A DNA stretch of 64,000 nt from Spartobacteria bacterium UBA695 (GTDB lineage: Bacteria; Verrucomicrobiota; Verrucomicrobiia; Chthoniobacterales; Chthoniobacteraceae). The notes under the pieces were generated by a model. The model was not told where the DNA came from. It did no database searches and worked only from the letters and a program-made list of their open reading frames with translations. The translations under genes and the position numbers were made by a program. This document shows positions 53,913-63,064 of the stretch, piece after piece (the first letter of the stretch is position 1; each line of letters starts with the position of its first letter). The stretch is taken from NCBI GenBank assembly GCA_002298145.1, contig DBMP01000009.1, positions 1 to 64,000 on the forward strand, given 5' to 3'.

Positions 53913-55076
53913 ATGCTATTTAGCGTAGATGCGGGCATCCGTTTGCTCCACAGGAACAGATATGCTAACCATATTCCCTCAGCACCCTTGAAAATTCTAT
54001 ACGACTACGGCGCTTTCCTTGATCAAAAGCAGGGAGGGGTTACCCGCATTATGAATGAAATCATCAGGCGGGAAATCCAGCGTAATAGCGTCGAGTGCCA
54101 GGTTTACGCAGGTTTTCATAAGAATACTGGCCTTCATGAAATTGCATGTGAATTCCCGAACAACGTCCACGAATTTCTACTTCCCCAATCCATTGCCAAA
54201 CAACGGGTTTTCCTGCCCATCAACAACGCCCTTTTCGTTCAGTTCGCTAAACGGTTCGCCCCCGATATCTGTCACTATACCTTTTTCAAAACTCCCAAAG
54301 TTCCGGTAAAAACTAAAACTGTAGTGACAATTCATGATCTGATTTTTGAGATCTTCCTCAAAACAGATAATCAGGTCAATGAACGCAGGGATGCACTTTC
54401 CAAGGTTGATGGGATTATTTGCGTATCCAATAACACCAAAAACGATTTGTTGAAATTTTACGATGTTGGCAATAAGCCCATCTTGGTAGCCTATCACGGG
54501 AATGATCTAAATTCATCGCGTGCCGTTCCTCCCGACGTAGACGTTCCATATCTTCTGTACGTCGGGAACCGGGGTTCCCTATACAAGAACTTCGAACTTG
54601 TACTGAAGGCTTTTGCAAAATCAGATATGCTTAAGCCACTAAGCTTAGTGTGTTTTGGAGGAAGACCTTTCGACAAAACAGAATGGCGAACAATTCTAAA
54701 AGCAGGACTTGCAAACCGCGTATTTCACAGGTCCGGTTCCGACGATACCCTGGCTGGTTTTTACCAAAATGCGATCGCGCTAATATATCCCTCACGATAC
54801 GAAGGTTTTGGTTTGCCTCCAATCGAAGCCATGGCCTGTAGATGTCCCGTATTGGCCAGTAATGCGGCCCCTATGCCCGAGATTATTGGGAATGCAGCTT
54901 TATTCTTTGACCCAAATTCAGAAGATGATCTTCTAAATGCAATCAGTATCCTTTTGCATCAACCAGAGGTTCGCAAATCGTTAATCGACAACGGCCTTGA
55001 ACGAACTCGCTTTTTTTCGTGGGACAAAACCGCGCTTCTGATTCACCAATTCTACCAGAATCTTTTGGAATCGTAA
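53913..55076 (+). CDS. GT4 glycosyltransferase of mannosyltransferase type
   Basis: A 387-residue GT-B protein, AT-richer than its neighbours and so probably acquired separately. The core begins LKILYDYGAFLDQKQGGVTR at about residue 28, where family members normally start, so the first 27 residues may be an upstream extension or an over-long start. The C-terminal site reads YPSRYEGFGLPPIEAMACRC and APMPEIIGNAALFFDP. It likely transfers mannose or a similar sugar. It is followed after 10 bp by the membrane protein at 55087. Confidence 0.88.
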   Translation: MLFSVDAGIRLLHRNRYANHIPSAPLKILYDYGAFLDQKQGGVTRIMNEIIRREIQRNSVECQVYAGFHKNTGLHEIACEFPNNVHEFLLPQSIAKQRVFLPINNALFVQFAKRFAPDICHYTFFKTPKVPVKTKTVVTIHDLIFEIFLKTDNQVNERRDALSKVDGIICVSNNTKNDLLKFYDVGNKPILVAYHGNDLNSSRAVPPDVDVPYLLYVGNRGSLYKNFELVLKAFAKSDMLKPLSLVCFGGRPFDKTEWRTILKAGLANRVFHRSGSDDTLAGFYQNAIALIYPSRYEGFGLPPIEAMACRCPVLASNAAPMPEIIGNAALFFDPNSEDDLLNAISILLHQPEVRKSLIDNGLERTRFFSWDKTALLIHQFYQNLLES

Positions 55077-55086
55077 TATTGCGTCT

Positions 55087-56982
55087 ATGCCTCACCCCAA
55101 TCAATTACTGGCAATCTGGATTTTTCTTTGCGCCTACCTAAATGTCGCGGGCTGGGTGCTCTCCGCCTTCCATGCCCTCAATTTTTGGGGTTATGCCATC
55201 ACTTTACTCCTCGGGGCAGTGGGAGTCGTTGCCTTCTTTGCAAAGTATGGAGGGCCGCTGAGGCCGGTTCGCTGGGCCCGCCTGAAATGGCGCTACCGCC
55301 ATGGCCTGCCACTCTGTTTCCTGGCCCTCGCCAGCCTGATATTTCTCGGCGGAGCCCTTTACGCGCCTTGTAATTACGACGCTCTCAGCTACCGGATTCC
55401 CCGGATCTGCCATTGGCTCGACCAACAGGGCTGGTACTGGATCGACGGGGGCGGTGCACGAATGAATACCCGGGCCACGGGGTTTGAGTGGGTAATGGCT
55501 CCGTTGATTGCTTTGACCGGGTCGGCACGCCTGGTCTTCCTGATTAATTTCTCCGCATTCCTCTTCCTGCCAGGGCTTACGTTCCAAACGCTCCGTTTCC
55601 TGGGAGTGCGCCGAAGGGTGGCATGGAACTGGATGTGGCTCCTGCCAACCGCTTACATTTATGCTCTGCAGGCGGGCAGCGCAGGCAATGACGCCATCGC
55701 GGCGGTCTACTTTTTGGCCTCGATTGTATTCGCATTCAAAGCCCGGACATCCGGGAAGCTGGAGCCCTTGTTCTTTTCCATGCTAGCCATCGCGCTAGTT
55801 ACGGCATCGAAGACCTCCAACGCTCCCCTGGCCTTGCCTTGGCTGGTGGCCGTCTGGCCCGCACTAAGCCTGCTTTGGAAGCAAAAGTGGCTCTCTGCGC
55901 TCTGTATCGTTCTTGCCGCAGGAGCCTCGTTCCTTCCGTTGGCGGTAATCAACTACCGCCTGTGCAAGGATTGGACAGGCCTTTCGCTCGAATCCGACTA
56001 TTTCAAAAATCTTGGCCATGCCGCTTTGATCGGCAATACCATCCAGCTCGCCAGTCAAAACCTCATCCCCCCTCTGTTTCCCAGGGCCAAAGCATTGGAG
56101 AACGCCATCGTCCAATCGATCCCGGAACCGCTACAGAGTCGTTTGAAAGCTGGCTTCGAGGGCGGTTTTGATCTTTCGCTGGGGGAGCTCCAAATTGAAG
56201 AATTCGCGGGCGTCGGCTTCGGGATCGGCATCGTGTCCCTCTTTGCCTTTGGCTATGCCTGCGCGACCCGGCGGGAATACGCAGCTCAGGCCAACCTTTG
56301 CAAAACCAACCGGGATGCATTCCTCATGGCCACCGCAACTTGGATTGCGTTTGCCGTCTTGCTGGACAAGTCTTACATCAGCGTATTCAGCCGGGTCAGC
56401 GCGGCCTACTACCCGCTCTTGTTTCTGCCACTGCTGGGGGCTGCGTCAGCTGAACGGCTCGTGCGCACCAAAGCATGGAAATCCATCGCCGTCTTCGCGG
56501 CATGCACCTCCATTTTTGTGGTCGTCACGACACCGGCTCGCCCGTTGTGGCCCGCCCTGACCGCTCTCAATGCCATCGACAAACACTTTTCCAATAGCTT
56601 AACCCAAAGGGCTCAGAGCGTTTACCAGAATTATCGGATACGCCCCTATGCTCTTGGGCCCGCGGTTCAGCAAATTCCCGAGGGAGTTAATACCATCGGC
56701 TTTATCTCAACAGGCGATGACGTCGAAGGCAGCTTGTGGCTGCCCTATGGAAAACTTCATCTCCGGAACATCAGCCTCAAGACCCCGCTGGAAAATCGGG
56801 ATTTCGAGTATGTCTTGATTGTTCCCCTCGGTCTTTCCTTGCGTTGGAATATGACCACAGAACAGTGGCTCGCACGCTATCATGCCGAAGTTGTGGCCAC
56901 GCCCAAGGTGCACCTGAAATTCACCCGCGGCGATGAGACGCTCTACCTAGTCAAGTTCACCAAAGGGAAAAACCAGGAATAG
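55087..56982 (+). CDS. Multi-pass membrane glycosyltransferase-like protein
   Basis: A 631-residue protein with about 11 transmembrane segments. The first periplasmic loop has PCNYDALSYRIPRICHWLDQ, resembling the acidic loop of GT39/GT83-type lipid-dependent transferases. No cytoplasmic nucleotide-sugar domain is seen, so the donor should be a polyprenyl-phosphate sugar, perhaps made by the gene at 57041. The last 130 residues are soluble. Exact family is uncertain. Confidence 0.65.
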   Translation: MPHPNQLLAIWIFLCAYLNVAGWVLSAFHALNFWGYAITLLLGAVGVVAFFAKYGGPLRPVRWARLKWRYRHGLPLCFLALASLIFLGGALYAPCNYDALSYRIPRICHWLDQQGWYWIDGGGARMNTRATGFEWVMAPLIALTGSARLVFLINFSAFLFLPGLTFQTLRFLGVRRRVAWNWMWLLPTAYIYALQAGSAGNDAIAAVYFLASIVFAFKARTSGKLEPLFFSMLAIALVTASKTSNAPLALPWLVAVWPALSLLWKQKWLSALCIVLAAGASFLPLAVINYRLCKDWTGLSLESDYFKNLGHAALIGNTIQLASQNLIPPLFPRAKALENAIVQSIPEPLQSRLKAGFEGGFDLSLGELQIEEFAGVGFGIGIVSLFAFGYACATRREYAAQANLCKTNRDAFLMATATWIAFAVLLDKSYISVFSRVSAAYYPLLFLPLLGAASAERLVRTKAWKSIAVFAACTSIFVVVTTPARPLWPALTALNAIDKHFSNSLTQRAQSVYQNYRIRPYALGPAVQQIPEGVNTIGFISTGDDVEGSLWLPYGKLHLRNISLKTPLENRDFEYVLIVPLGLSLRWNMTTEQWLARYHAEVVATPKVHLKFTRGDETLYLVKFTKGKNQE

Positions 56983-57040
56983 CCCCGCAGCCTCCATCAC
57001 TGACAACGATAGCCCACCCCACGGTCTTCACCGCATCCGG

Positions 57041-57961
57041 TCAGTGCCGGAAATTACGGATCCGCAGGAAAAACTGTTCCCGGCTATGGCGAACAAGGGT
57101 GTCCAACACAACCGCACACATGAAGCTCAGCGCGGAAAGAAGCGTTAAGCCCGTGGCCAGAACAGCCAGCGGCAGACGATAGACATAGTGGTAGCAAATA
57201 TAATCCCTCACCGGGAAGAAACCGGCTAGCATCGCCAGGGCCAACAGGACCAGGCTGATGAACGAGAAAAACAGCAGCGGCTTGTAATCCTTGATCACCA
57301 GGAGAATCTCCCGCAGCACCCGCAAACCGTCTTTCACCGTGTTGAGCTTGGAAAAAGATCCCTCCGGACGGCTCCGGAAATCAATGTCCACATCGAGCTG
57401 AAAGAACCCCTTGTCGATGGTCTGCAACGCAAGTTCAGTCTCGACCTCAAAGCCGGAGGAGAGAATGGGAATATTGCGGTAAAAAAACCGGGTAAAAAGC
57501 CGGTACCCGGAAAACAAGTCTCCCACAGGCGCACAAAAAACCGTTTCAATAAAAAAGGCCAGCAGATTATTACCCCAGGTATGCGTTGTCACAAAGGCCG
57601 CCTGATCTCTGCTAACGCGCCGCCCCACCACCGTATCCCCGCTTTGGGTCTGGATCGCATCGATCAGCTTCGGGGCTTCCTCCGCGGGGTAAGTATCGTC
57701 GCCGTCGACCATGATCAAGTAATCGGTATCAGCTTCCATAAAGAGCCGTTGCACCGCATAGCCTTTTCCCTTTCGGGGCTCTTGGATCACATCGGCTCCA
57801 CCGGCTTTTGCGATCGCCCCGGTGTCATCCGTACTCGCGTTATCAATGATCAAAATCCTGGCTTCCGGGAACACCCGGCGAAAGTCACTCACAACTTTTC
57901 CAATGGTAAGGGCTTCGTTATAACAAGGGATACCGATCGTAAGAGATGGGGCTGGTTTCAT
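57041..57961 (-). CDS. Polyprenyl-phosphate sugar synthase (DPM1-like GT2)
   Basis: A 306-residue GT2 protein. The catalytic domain starts LTIGIPCYNEALTIGKVVSD and has MVDGDDTYPAEEAPKLIDAI with the DxDD-type metal site. Two C-terminal transmembrane helices follow (LLFFSFISLVLLALAMLAGF and LPLAVLATGLTLLSALSFM). Such enzymes move a sugar from a nucleotide to polyprenyl phosphate, giving donors for periplasmic GTs such as that at 55087. Confidence 0.88.
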   Translation of the reverse strand: MKPAPSLTIGIPCYNEALTIGKVVSDFRRVFPEARILIIDNASTDDTGAIAKAGGADVIQEPRKGKGYAVQRLFMEADTDYLIMVDGDDTYPAEEAPKLIDAIQTQSGDTVVGRRVSRDQAAFVTTHTWGNNLLAFFIETVFCAPVGDLFSGYRLFTRFFYRNIPILSSGFEVETELALQTIDKGFFQLDVDIDFRSRPEGSFSKLNTVKDGLRVLREILLVIKDYKPLLFFSFISLVLLALAMLAGFFPVRDYICYHYVYRLPLAVLATGLTLLSALSFMCAVVLDTLVRHSREQFFLRIRNFRH

Positions 57962-58167
57962 AAGGAATAACTGAAATAACAGGATATCTGCGACAGGCGT
58001 GAATTTCCGCGACCGTAATGCAGAACCCGAGCAAAGGGAACGATTTTCTCGGTCCCAACGGGCACCTTCCCGAGAGTTTGGTCACATAACGATAATAAAG
58101 GAGCCCAATACGTAATTTTTCCTCCCCTGCGCCCCCCAAACAGTGCTATTGCTTAAGAGTCCCCTCG
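57962..58167. other. Divergent intergenic region
   Basis: This region of about 200 bp separates two divergent GT genes. No open frame, hairpin or clear promoter box is visible, although both promoters should lie here. Confidence 0.35.
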
Positions 58168-59811
58168 ATGAAAATATCGATTGTCACCCCCAGTCATAAG
58201 CAACTTGAGTGGCTGAAGCTCTGCACCGCATCGGTAGCCGATCAACAAGGCGTCGCCTTCGAGCATATCATTCAGGACGCCTGCTCGGGCCAGGAGCTCA
58301 CCGATTGGGTACAGACCCATACGCATACCAAGCTCTTTGTGGAGAGAGACTCGGGCATGTACGACGCGATCAACCGCGGGTTCATAAAGGCCACCGGAGA
58401 CATCGTCGCCTGGCTCAACTGCGATGAACAGTATTTGCCCGGCGCTCTGGCCAAAGTTGCCGCTTTCTTTGAGCAACATCCTAAAGTCGACGTCGTGTTT
58501 GGGGACGTCATCCTTTTAGGAGAAAATGGGAATCTGCTTTCCTACAGGCGAGCCATTCCGCCATCGCTGCTGCATATCCAGCTCTCGCATCTTAACACCC
58601 TGTCGTGCGGCACCTTTATCCGCCGTTCAGTCATCGAACGGGGGTTCATGTTGGACACGGAATGGAGAACCATCGCCGACGCCGTCTGGGTAGCCAGCTT
58701 GATCAAGGGGAAACTGCGGATGGCGGTATTGCCAGAACCGCTTGCCGCGTTCACCATCACGACGGCAAATCTCGGTCAGAGCAGCTTGGCCTTCAAAGAA
58801 GGCGAAAAATGGCAGCGCCAGTTGGTTCCTCGTTGGGCGCTGTGGCTCAAGAGCCCGGTCATTTTCTGGCACCGCATCCGCAAATTCATCCACGGCGCCT
58901 ATGCCGTCAGAAACTTCAGCACGGAAGTTTATACCCATTCGTCGCCCCACCAACGCGTCAGGATTTCCTCCAAGCGTTTAACATTCGCATGGAAAAAGGC
59001 CCAGCCCCAGCTGGGAGTCACTTCTACCTGGCTCAACCCCCTCGACAAAATTCGCCGGTTTCTAGGCATCGACGAGTCCCTGCACCTAAGCCATTCCCGC
59101 GCGCTCCCGTTCAGCTTTTACCACCCCCCGCGCTGGCCATGGATCTATTGTTTGCTGATCCCGATTTTATTAACACTCCTTATCCTGTTTCTGGAAAAGG
59201 AAACCTCCACGGCCATCATCGTGGCGCCAATGCTCTCAACGAGCTTAATGCTGGCACTCTCGTTTGTACTTGAGCCCTTGCAGTTGGTTCCCTTTGCCGT
59301 CGCGTTTACCGGGGCTATCTTCTACTCGCTCCAGTACATGTCGACATTCGACGGCAGCCAGGAGGCATGGATTCGGCTAATATTGCGCTTAATCAGCTTC
59401 GTATTCACCGCAACGCTGGCGATCCTCTTCAGCAAATCCCGGTGCGAAGCCAAAGCTCGGCAGGATCAGACCATGGACATTCTGACCACCATGCCGATGC
59501 CAGTGGTCATCTCAGACGCCATGGGGGCAATCATCTTCGCCAACGACGAAGCCGTGGATTTCCTGAAAATTCCCCGAGGCGAGCTGGTGGGAAAATCTTA
59601 CGCGAGATTATTCATGCCCTTCCATGACGAGGGAACCGCCATGCGCGATTACATCCAGTATTTTCAAATGCCGTCGGAAGGCAGTGGCCATTCGTTCCCC
59701 GACACCATCTGCATTGCACAAAAAGAGGGAGCGCCCCAGCAGGTTAACGCCCGTTTCATTTGCTTGGGCAAAGGCGAATCGCGCTACATGGTCACCGTGA
59801 TCAAGATCTGA
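58168..59811 (+). CDS. Glycosyltransferase fused to membrane module and PAS domain
   Basis: A 547-residue fusion. Residues 1-260 are a GT2 domain (KISIVTPSHKQLEWLKLCTA, FVERDSGMYDAINRGFIKAT and WLNCDEQYLPGA, the DxD-like site). Residues 320-430 form four or five transmembrane helices (IYCLLIPILLTLLILFL and others) resembling the input module of sensor kinases. Residues 435-545 are a PAS domain (ILTTMPMPVVISDAMGAIIF, FANDEAVDFLKIPRGELVGK). No histidine kinase or other output domain follows. The protein may be a GT whose activity responds to redox or a small ligand. This layout is unusual; the frame is continuous through all parts. Confidence 0.85.
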   Translation: MKISIVTPSHKQLEWLKLCTASVADQQGVAFEHIIQDACSGQELTDWVQTHTHTKLFVERDSGMYDAINRGFIKATGDIVAWLNCDEQYLPGALAKVAAFFEQHPKVDVVFGDVILLGENGNLLSYRRAIPPSLLHIQLSHLNTLSCGTFIRRSVIERGFMLDTEWRTIADAVWVASLIKGKLRMAVLPEPLAAFTITTANLGQSSLAFKEGEKWQRQLVPRWALWLKSPVIFWHRIRKFIHGAYAVRNFSTEVYTHSSPHQRVRISSKRLTFAWKKAQPQLGVTSTWLNPLDKIRRFLGIDESLHLSHSRALPFSFYHPPRWPWIYCLLIPILLTLLILFLEKETSTAIIVAPMLSTSLMLALSFVLEPLQLVPFAVAFTGAIFYSLQYMSTFDGSQEAWIRLILRLISFVFTATLAILFSKSRCEAKARQDQTMDILTTMPMPVVISDAMGAIIFANDEAVDFLKIPRGELVGKSYARLFMPFHDEGTAMRDYIQYFQMPSEGSGHSFPDTICIAQKEGAPQQVNARFICLGKGESRYMVTVIKI

Positions 59812-59817
59812 TACCTC

Positions 59818-61065
59818 TCAGCGCTTTCCCACGATCATCAAGATGGCTTTGCTGCTTTTTCCCCAAAACCGCATCAGAATGTTGCGTAGGGCCCGATTCT
59901 TAAAACGCAAAAAAAACCAGCCATTGAAGGTGCGCACCCAGTCAAGAAAGGCATAACCGAGCTTCCGCATCCAATTGCGCTCTTGCCCAAGGTAGTAGGG
60001 AATGGAATCCACCTTAGTACGCCGATAGCGCCACCAGTCGATTGCGGTTTTTACATCCGCTACTGTCAACGGGCGAGATTTGCTATTGGGGGTTCCGCCC
60101 GCGCCCGTAATCTGATCTGAGTCTGCGATTCGGCTTCGCCCCATATTCCAAAGTCTTTGTCCTGTATCCGTCCGAATCAGTACTAGATTCAGACCGGAGC
60201 GGTCGTCGGCACCGATACCCCACGGATCAAGCAACACCAAGTCGCTTTTCCAGCCAAATAAGTTGGCGCAAAGTTTGCATCCCGGCACGCGCCAAAGCTC
60301 CATCCCGAATGGAACAGTGTAAAATTCAGAGGGCTTTTCTTTTGCGTTTGAACGCACAACCCCAGGCCAACCTTTACCCCTATACTCAATTGCTGCCTCC
60401 AAATCATCCGGATCGCCCATCTCTCGCCGAATATAGGTTACGAAATCATGGGTCTTTTGCTGTTTACACAGGATGGCAACCCGAATGAGTTCCGTGGATG
60501 TGCCCTTGTAAAAGTTTGCTCCAGCCTGCATCTGGCAGTTGGTACCAATAAAAAGAAGCCGTTTGATAAGCCGCCCATCCAGTCGTTTTTTTAACCCTGC
60601 GGCAAACGGAAAGGCGTGATATACAGAATTGGCCATCTGCAACACATCGTCAGGCTCAACAAAATAGGCACCCTCATAAAAAGGCGCCGAGGGCAGGCGA
60701 CGAACCCCATATACCGCATCGACAAAACCACTCTGTAAAGCGGCATAAGCCAGTTCTCGCGCGGCGCCTCCGGAAGAAGCGTTAAAACGCACCTGTTCGT
60801 CCTTTGATGACGCAAGGCAGATATGCTCAAGTTGTTCGATGTCGTCTCCAATTAATGGATGGAGGGGTAGCTCACTGACAGGACATACCTTGACGCATTT
60901 TTGGCAAAGGACGCACCGCTCGCGGTTTATGGTGACAAACGGTTCGCGGTCCCCGCATTCCGGGTTGCATGAAAGAGCGCCATGCCCGCACGACGCAAAG
61001 CAGGCTCCGCAACGGACACACTTATCCGGATCAAAATCAAGCGTTTTACCTCTGAAGAATAGCAT
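59818..61065 (-). CDS. FrhB-like iron-sulfur protein of polysaccharide loci
   Basis: A 415-residue protein. Two 4Fe-4S motifs lie at the N-terminus: CVRCGACFASCGHGAL and CVLCQKCVKVCPVSELPL. They are followed by FrhB-type N- and C-terminal domains of the coenzyme F420 hydrogenase/dehydrogenase beta family (FNASSGGAARELAYAAL, GTNCQMQAGANF, LLDPWGIGADDRSG). Many bacteria without F420 carry such genes beside polysaccharide pyruvyl transferases, as here, where the pair is 18 bp apart. The reaction is unknown; reductive modification of a sugar is a guess. Confidence 0.88.
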   Translation of the reverse strand: MLFFRGKTLDFDPDKCVRCGACFASCGHGALSCNPECGDREPFVTINRERCVLCQKCVKVCPVSELPLHPLIGDDIEQLEHICLASSKDEQVRFNASSGGAARELAYAALQSGFVDAVYGVRRLPSAPFYEGAYFVEPDDVLQMANSVYHAFPFAAGLKKRLDGRLIKRLLFIGTNCQMQAGANFYKGTSTELIRVAILCKQQKTHDFVTYIRREMGDPDDLEAAIEYRGKGWPGVVRSNAKEKPSEFYTVPFGMELWRVPGCKLCANLFGWKSDLVLLDPWGIGADDRSGLNLVLIRTDTGQRLWNMGRSRIADSDQITGAGGTPNSKSRPLTVADVKTAIDWWRYRRTKVDSIPYYLGQERNWMRKLGYAFLDWVRTFNGWFFLRFKNRALRNILMRFWGKSSKAILMIVGKR

Positions 61066-61083
61066 GGCCGCGGGATATTTCCA

Positions 61084-62178
61084 TCATTGCAAAGCCCGGG
61101 CTAAAAATGCCCGCGAAGCAGCCCTCTCCCGATCAAGAAGAGAATAAGTTTTCGTAAAATCCAGTGGGATTTCCTCACTGCGGGGTAATGGGCTGCCAAG
61201 AGGAAGGAACCGGTTGGAAAGCTCCAAACGGTCCAGAACGTCCCGACAACGACGGCTTTCATCGTTAGCGTCATTTTTCCACGCCACGGGAAGCGAGTAA
61301 AAAGGCTTCTTGAACTGAATGGCAAACAGCGTTGCGTGGTAGGAATCCGTAATCACCAACTCCGCATCCCGGATCAATCCCAGAAACTCCTGAGGCCCAG
61401 ATCCCGCTACATCGGAGAAGTTGTAGGGAAGGTAACCCCTGGGAGCGCCACATAAAAACACCGGCTCCAGACCGAGTTGACGAGCCAGTTGGTCAACCGT
61501 TTCAAAAAAATAAGTGCATGGCGCTTGCGGCATGTAGGGCAGAGGCCTACGACGGCTCTGAATAAAATAGCTAAACAGATACCGCCCTTTGTTACGGGGA
61601 GCCATTGCCAAACGGTCCCAAAACGAAGTCTCCAAAAGCAAGGTCGGGTCCAACACCCATTCCGCGCTGCGCTGTGCGATCGCATCCACTTTGCCAACGC
61701 TGCTTTTTTCTCGTACCGAAATATAATCAATCGAACCGATAGCTTCTTTTGCCCATTGCCACTCTTCCGGAGGCAGGTGGTCCAACCCACTGGCCGCATA
61801 GGCGATCTTTCGCCGGTTGGTCACAAACTTGAGAAAATAAAAGGGGATACGATCCCGCCAGATCTGATCGCTCCCCGCAATGAAGGCATCGTATTCCTCA
61901 CTATGCTGAGCCAGCTCCTGTTCCGAATTGAACATCCTCAACGGCGCTTTCTCCGTAATAAACTGCGCAAACCGCTTATTGCGCTCGACCATCCTCGGCA
62001 GGCGGCGAATCAAGACGTCCCAAACCCTCCGGCAGCCGGGGATCAATTTAGAAAGCGAAACACTTTCTCCCAAGAACCCCATCGACGCCAGAACTTGTTG
62101 CATCGCGAACCGCTGGAGTAGCGATCCGTAGTTGTTGAAGTTCGTATAGGTGGCGATCCCAATCTTGCGCAGGGTCAT
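61084..62178 (-). CDS. Polysaccharide pyruvyl transferase family protein
   Basis: A 364-residue protein of the CsaB/WcaK family. It starts IGIATYTNFNNYGSLLQRFA and has FIAGSDQIWRD, ISVREKSSVG, VLDPTLLL and ELVITDSYHATLFAIQFKKP, all family motifs. It should transfer pyruvate from phosphoenolpyruvate as a ketal to a sugar, giving negative charge to the polymer. It precedes the FrhB-like gene and is probably co-transcribed with it. Confidence 0.9.
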   Translation of the reverse strand: MTLRKIGIATYTNFNNYGSLLQRFAMQQVLASMGFLGESVSLSKLIPGCRRVWDVLIRRLPRMVERNKRFAQFITEKAPLRMFNSEQELAQHSEEYDAFIAGSDQIWRDRIPFYFLKFVTNRRKIAYAASGLDHLPPEEWQWAKEAIGSIDYISVREKSSVGKVDAIAQRSAEWVLDPTLLLETSFWDRLAMAPRNKGRYLFSYFIQSRRRPLPYMPQAPCTYFFETVDQLARQLGLEPVFLCGAPRGYLPYNFSDVAGSGPQEFLGLIRDAELVITDSYHATLFAIQFKKPFYSLPVAWKNDANDESRRCRDVLDRLELSNRFLPLGSPLPRSEEIPLDFTKTYSLLDRERAASRAFLARALQ

Positions 62179-62272
62179 GACGGGCAGATTATTTCATCCT
62201 TCAATGCCAGATGGGAAATCTATTCTCTTCCCTAGAGACAACTTTTTGGCGACCTAGCAAAGGTCTCCGCCA

Positions 62273-63055
62273 TTAATCCGCCAATTCTCTCCACTCTGAC
62301 ATTTTTTTCGTGGCAATCCCTAGTTGCGCTTTCCAATAAATCGCGGAATAGCCGGAGCTAAACACCGAAAGCACTGTTCGCAGTTCCCGCTTTAGCCACT
62401 TGATTTTATGCCAAGTACCCCCTCCATAGGTGGTATAAGCCTTGCCCCGGTTTTCGGGCATCCATGAGCCGGAGTAATGGTGAATGGAAAAGCCGCTCTC
62501 ACGGATAAAGGCTGGCTGCTCAAAATACTCCTTGGGATAGAGCGAAATCTTTTCCGTTTCGCTTTTCCAGCACCGGCCATTCAATAAAAATCCAGGAACA
62601 TGATTTAGGAAGTAATCCGTAAACATCGTGTTGTTGACGGGCCACATTCCGGGGAGAACGTGGTGATATTCATCAAGCACCGCCGCGATTAACGGGTGAC
62701 ATGGGGGGCAATGGATGACCCCCGTGCCTAAAGTGCAAGGATACATATACCCCATCACCAAATAATCCGATTCGTCAGCCAACATGTTGAAAGGTCGGAT
62801 CAGCTCCACATCGGTATCAAGATAAACTCCTCCGTGTTCGTAGAGCATCTGAAGCCGCACAACGTCGGAAATAAACGCCCAGCGTTTTTCCTCTAGGGCG
62901 CGCTGAGCAAAGGCAAACTTCGAGAAATCGCTATTGCGCAGGTTCCACTCGCAAATTTCAAAATCGGGGTTGAGCCGTTTCCATTTCTCCACGTTCTCGG
63001 CCACATTGGGAGGCACGGCGCCACCAAACCAACAGTAGTGAATTTTCTTAATCAT
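62273..63055 (-). CDS. GT32 capsular glycosyltransferase
   Basis: A 260-residue protein starting IKKIHYCWFGGAVPPNV, with FISDVVRLQMLYEHGGVYLD and the DXD site YLDTDVELI. These are the OCH1/GT32 family signatures. It adds a sugar in capsule or O-antigen synthesis. It lies 9 bp after the next GT2 gene on the same strand. Confidence 0.92.
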   Translation of the reverse strand: MIKKIHYCWFGGAVPPNVAENVEKWKRLNPDFEICEWNLRNSDFSKFAFAQRALEEKRWAFISDVVRLQMLYEHGGVYLDTDVELIRPFNMLADESDYLVMGYMYPCTLGTGVIHCPPCHPLIAAVLDEYHHVLPGMWPVNNTMFTDYFLNHVPGFLLNGRCWKSETEKISLYPKEYFEQPAFIRESGFSIHHYSGSWMPENRGKAYTTYGGGTWHKIKWLKRELRTVLSVFSSGYSAIYWKAQLGIATKKMSEWRELAD

Positions 63056-63064
63056 GGCGCATCA

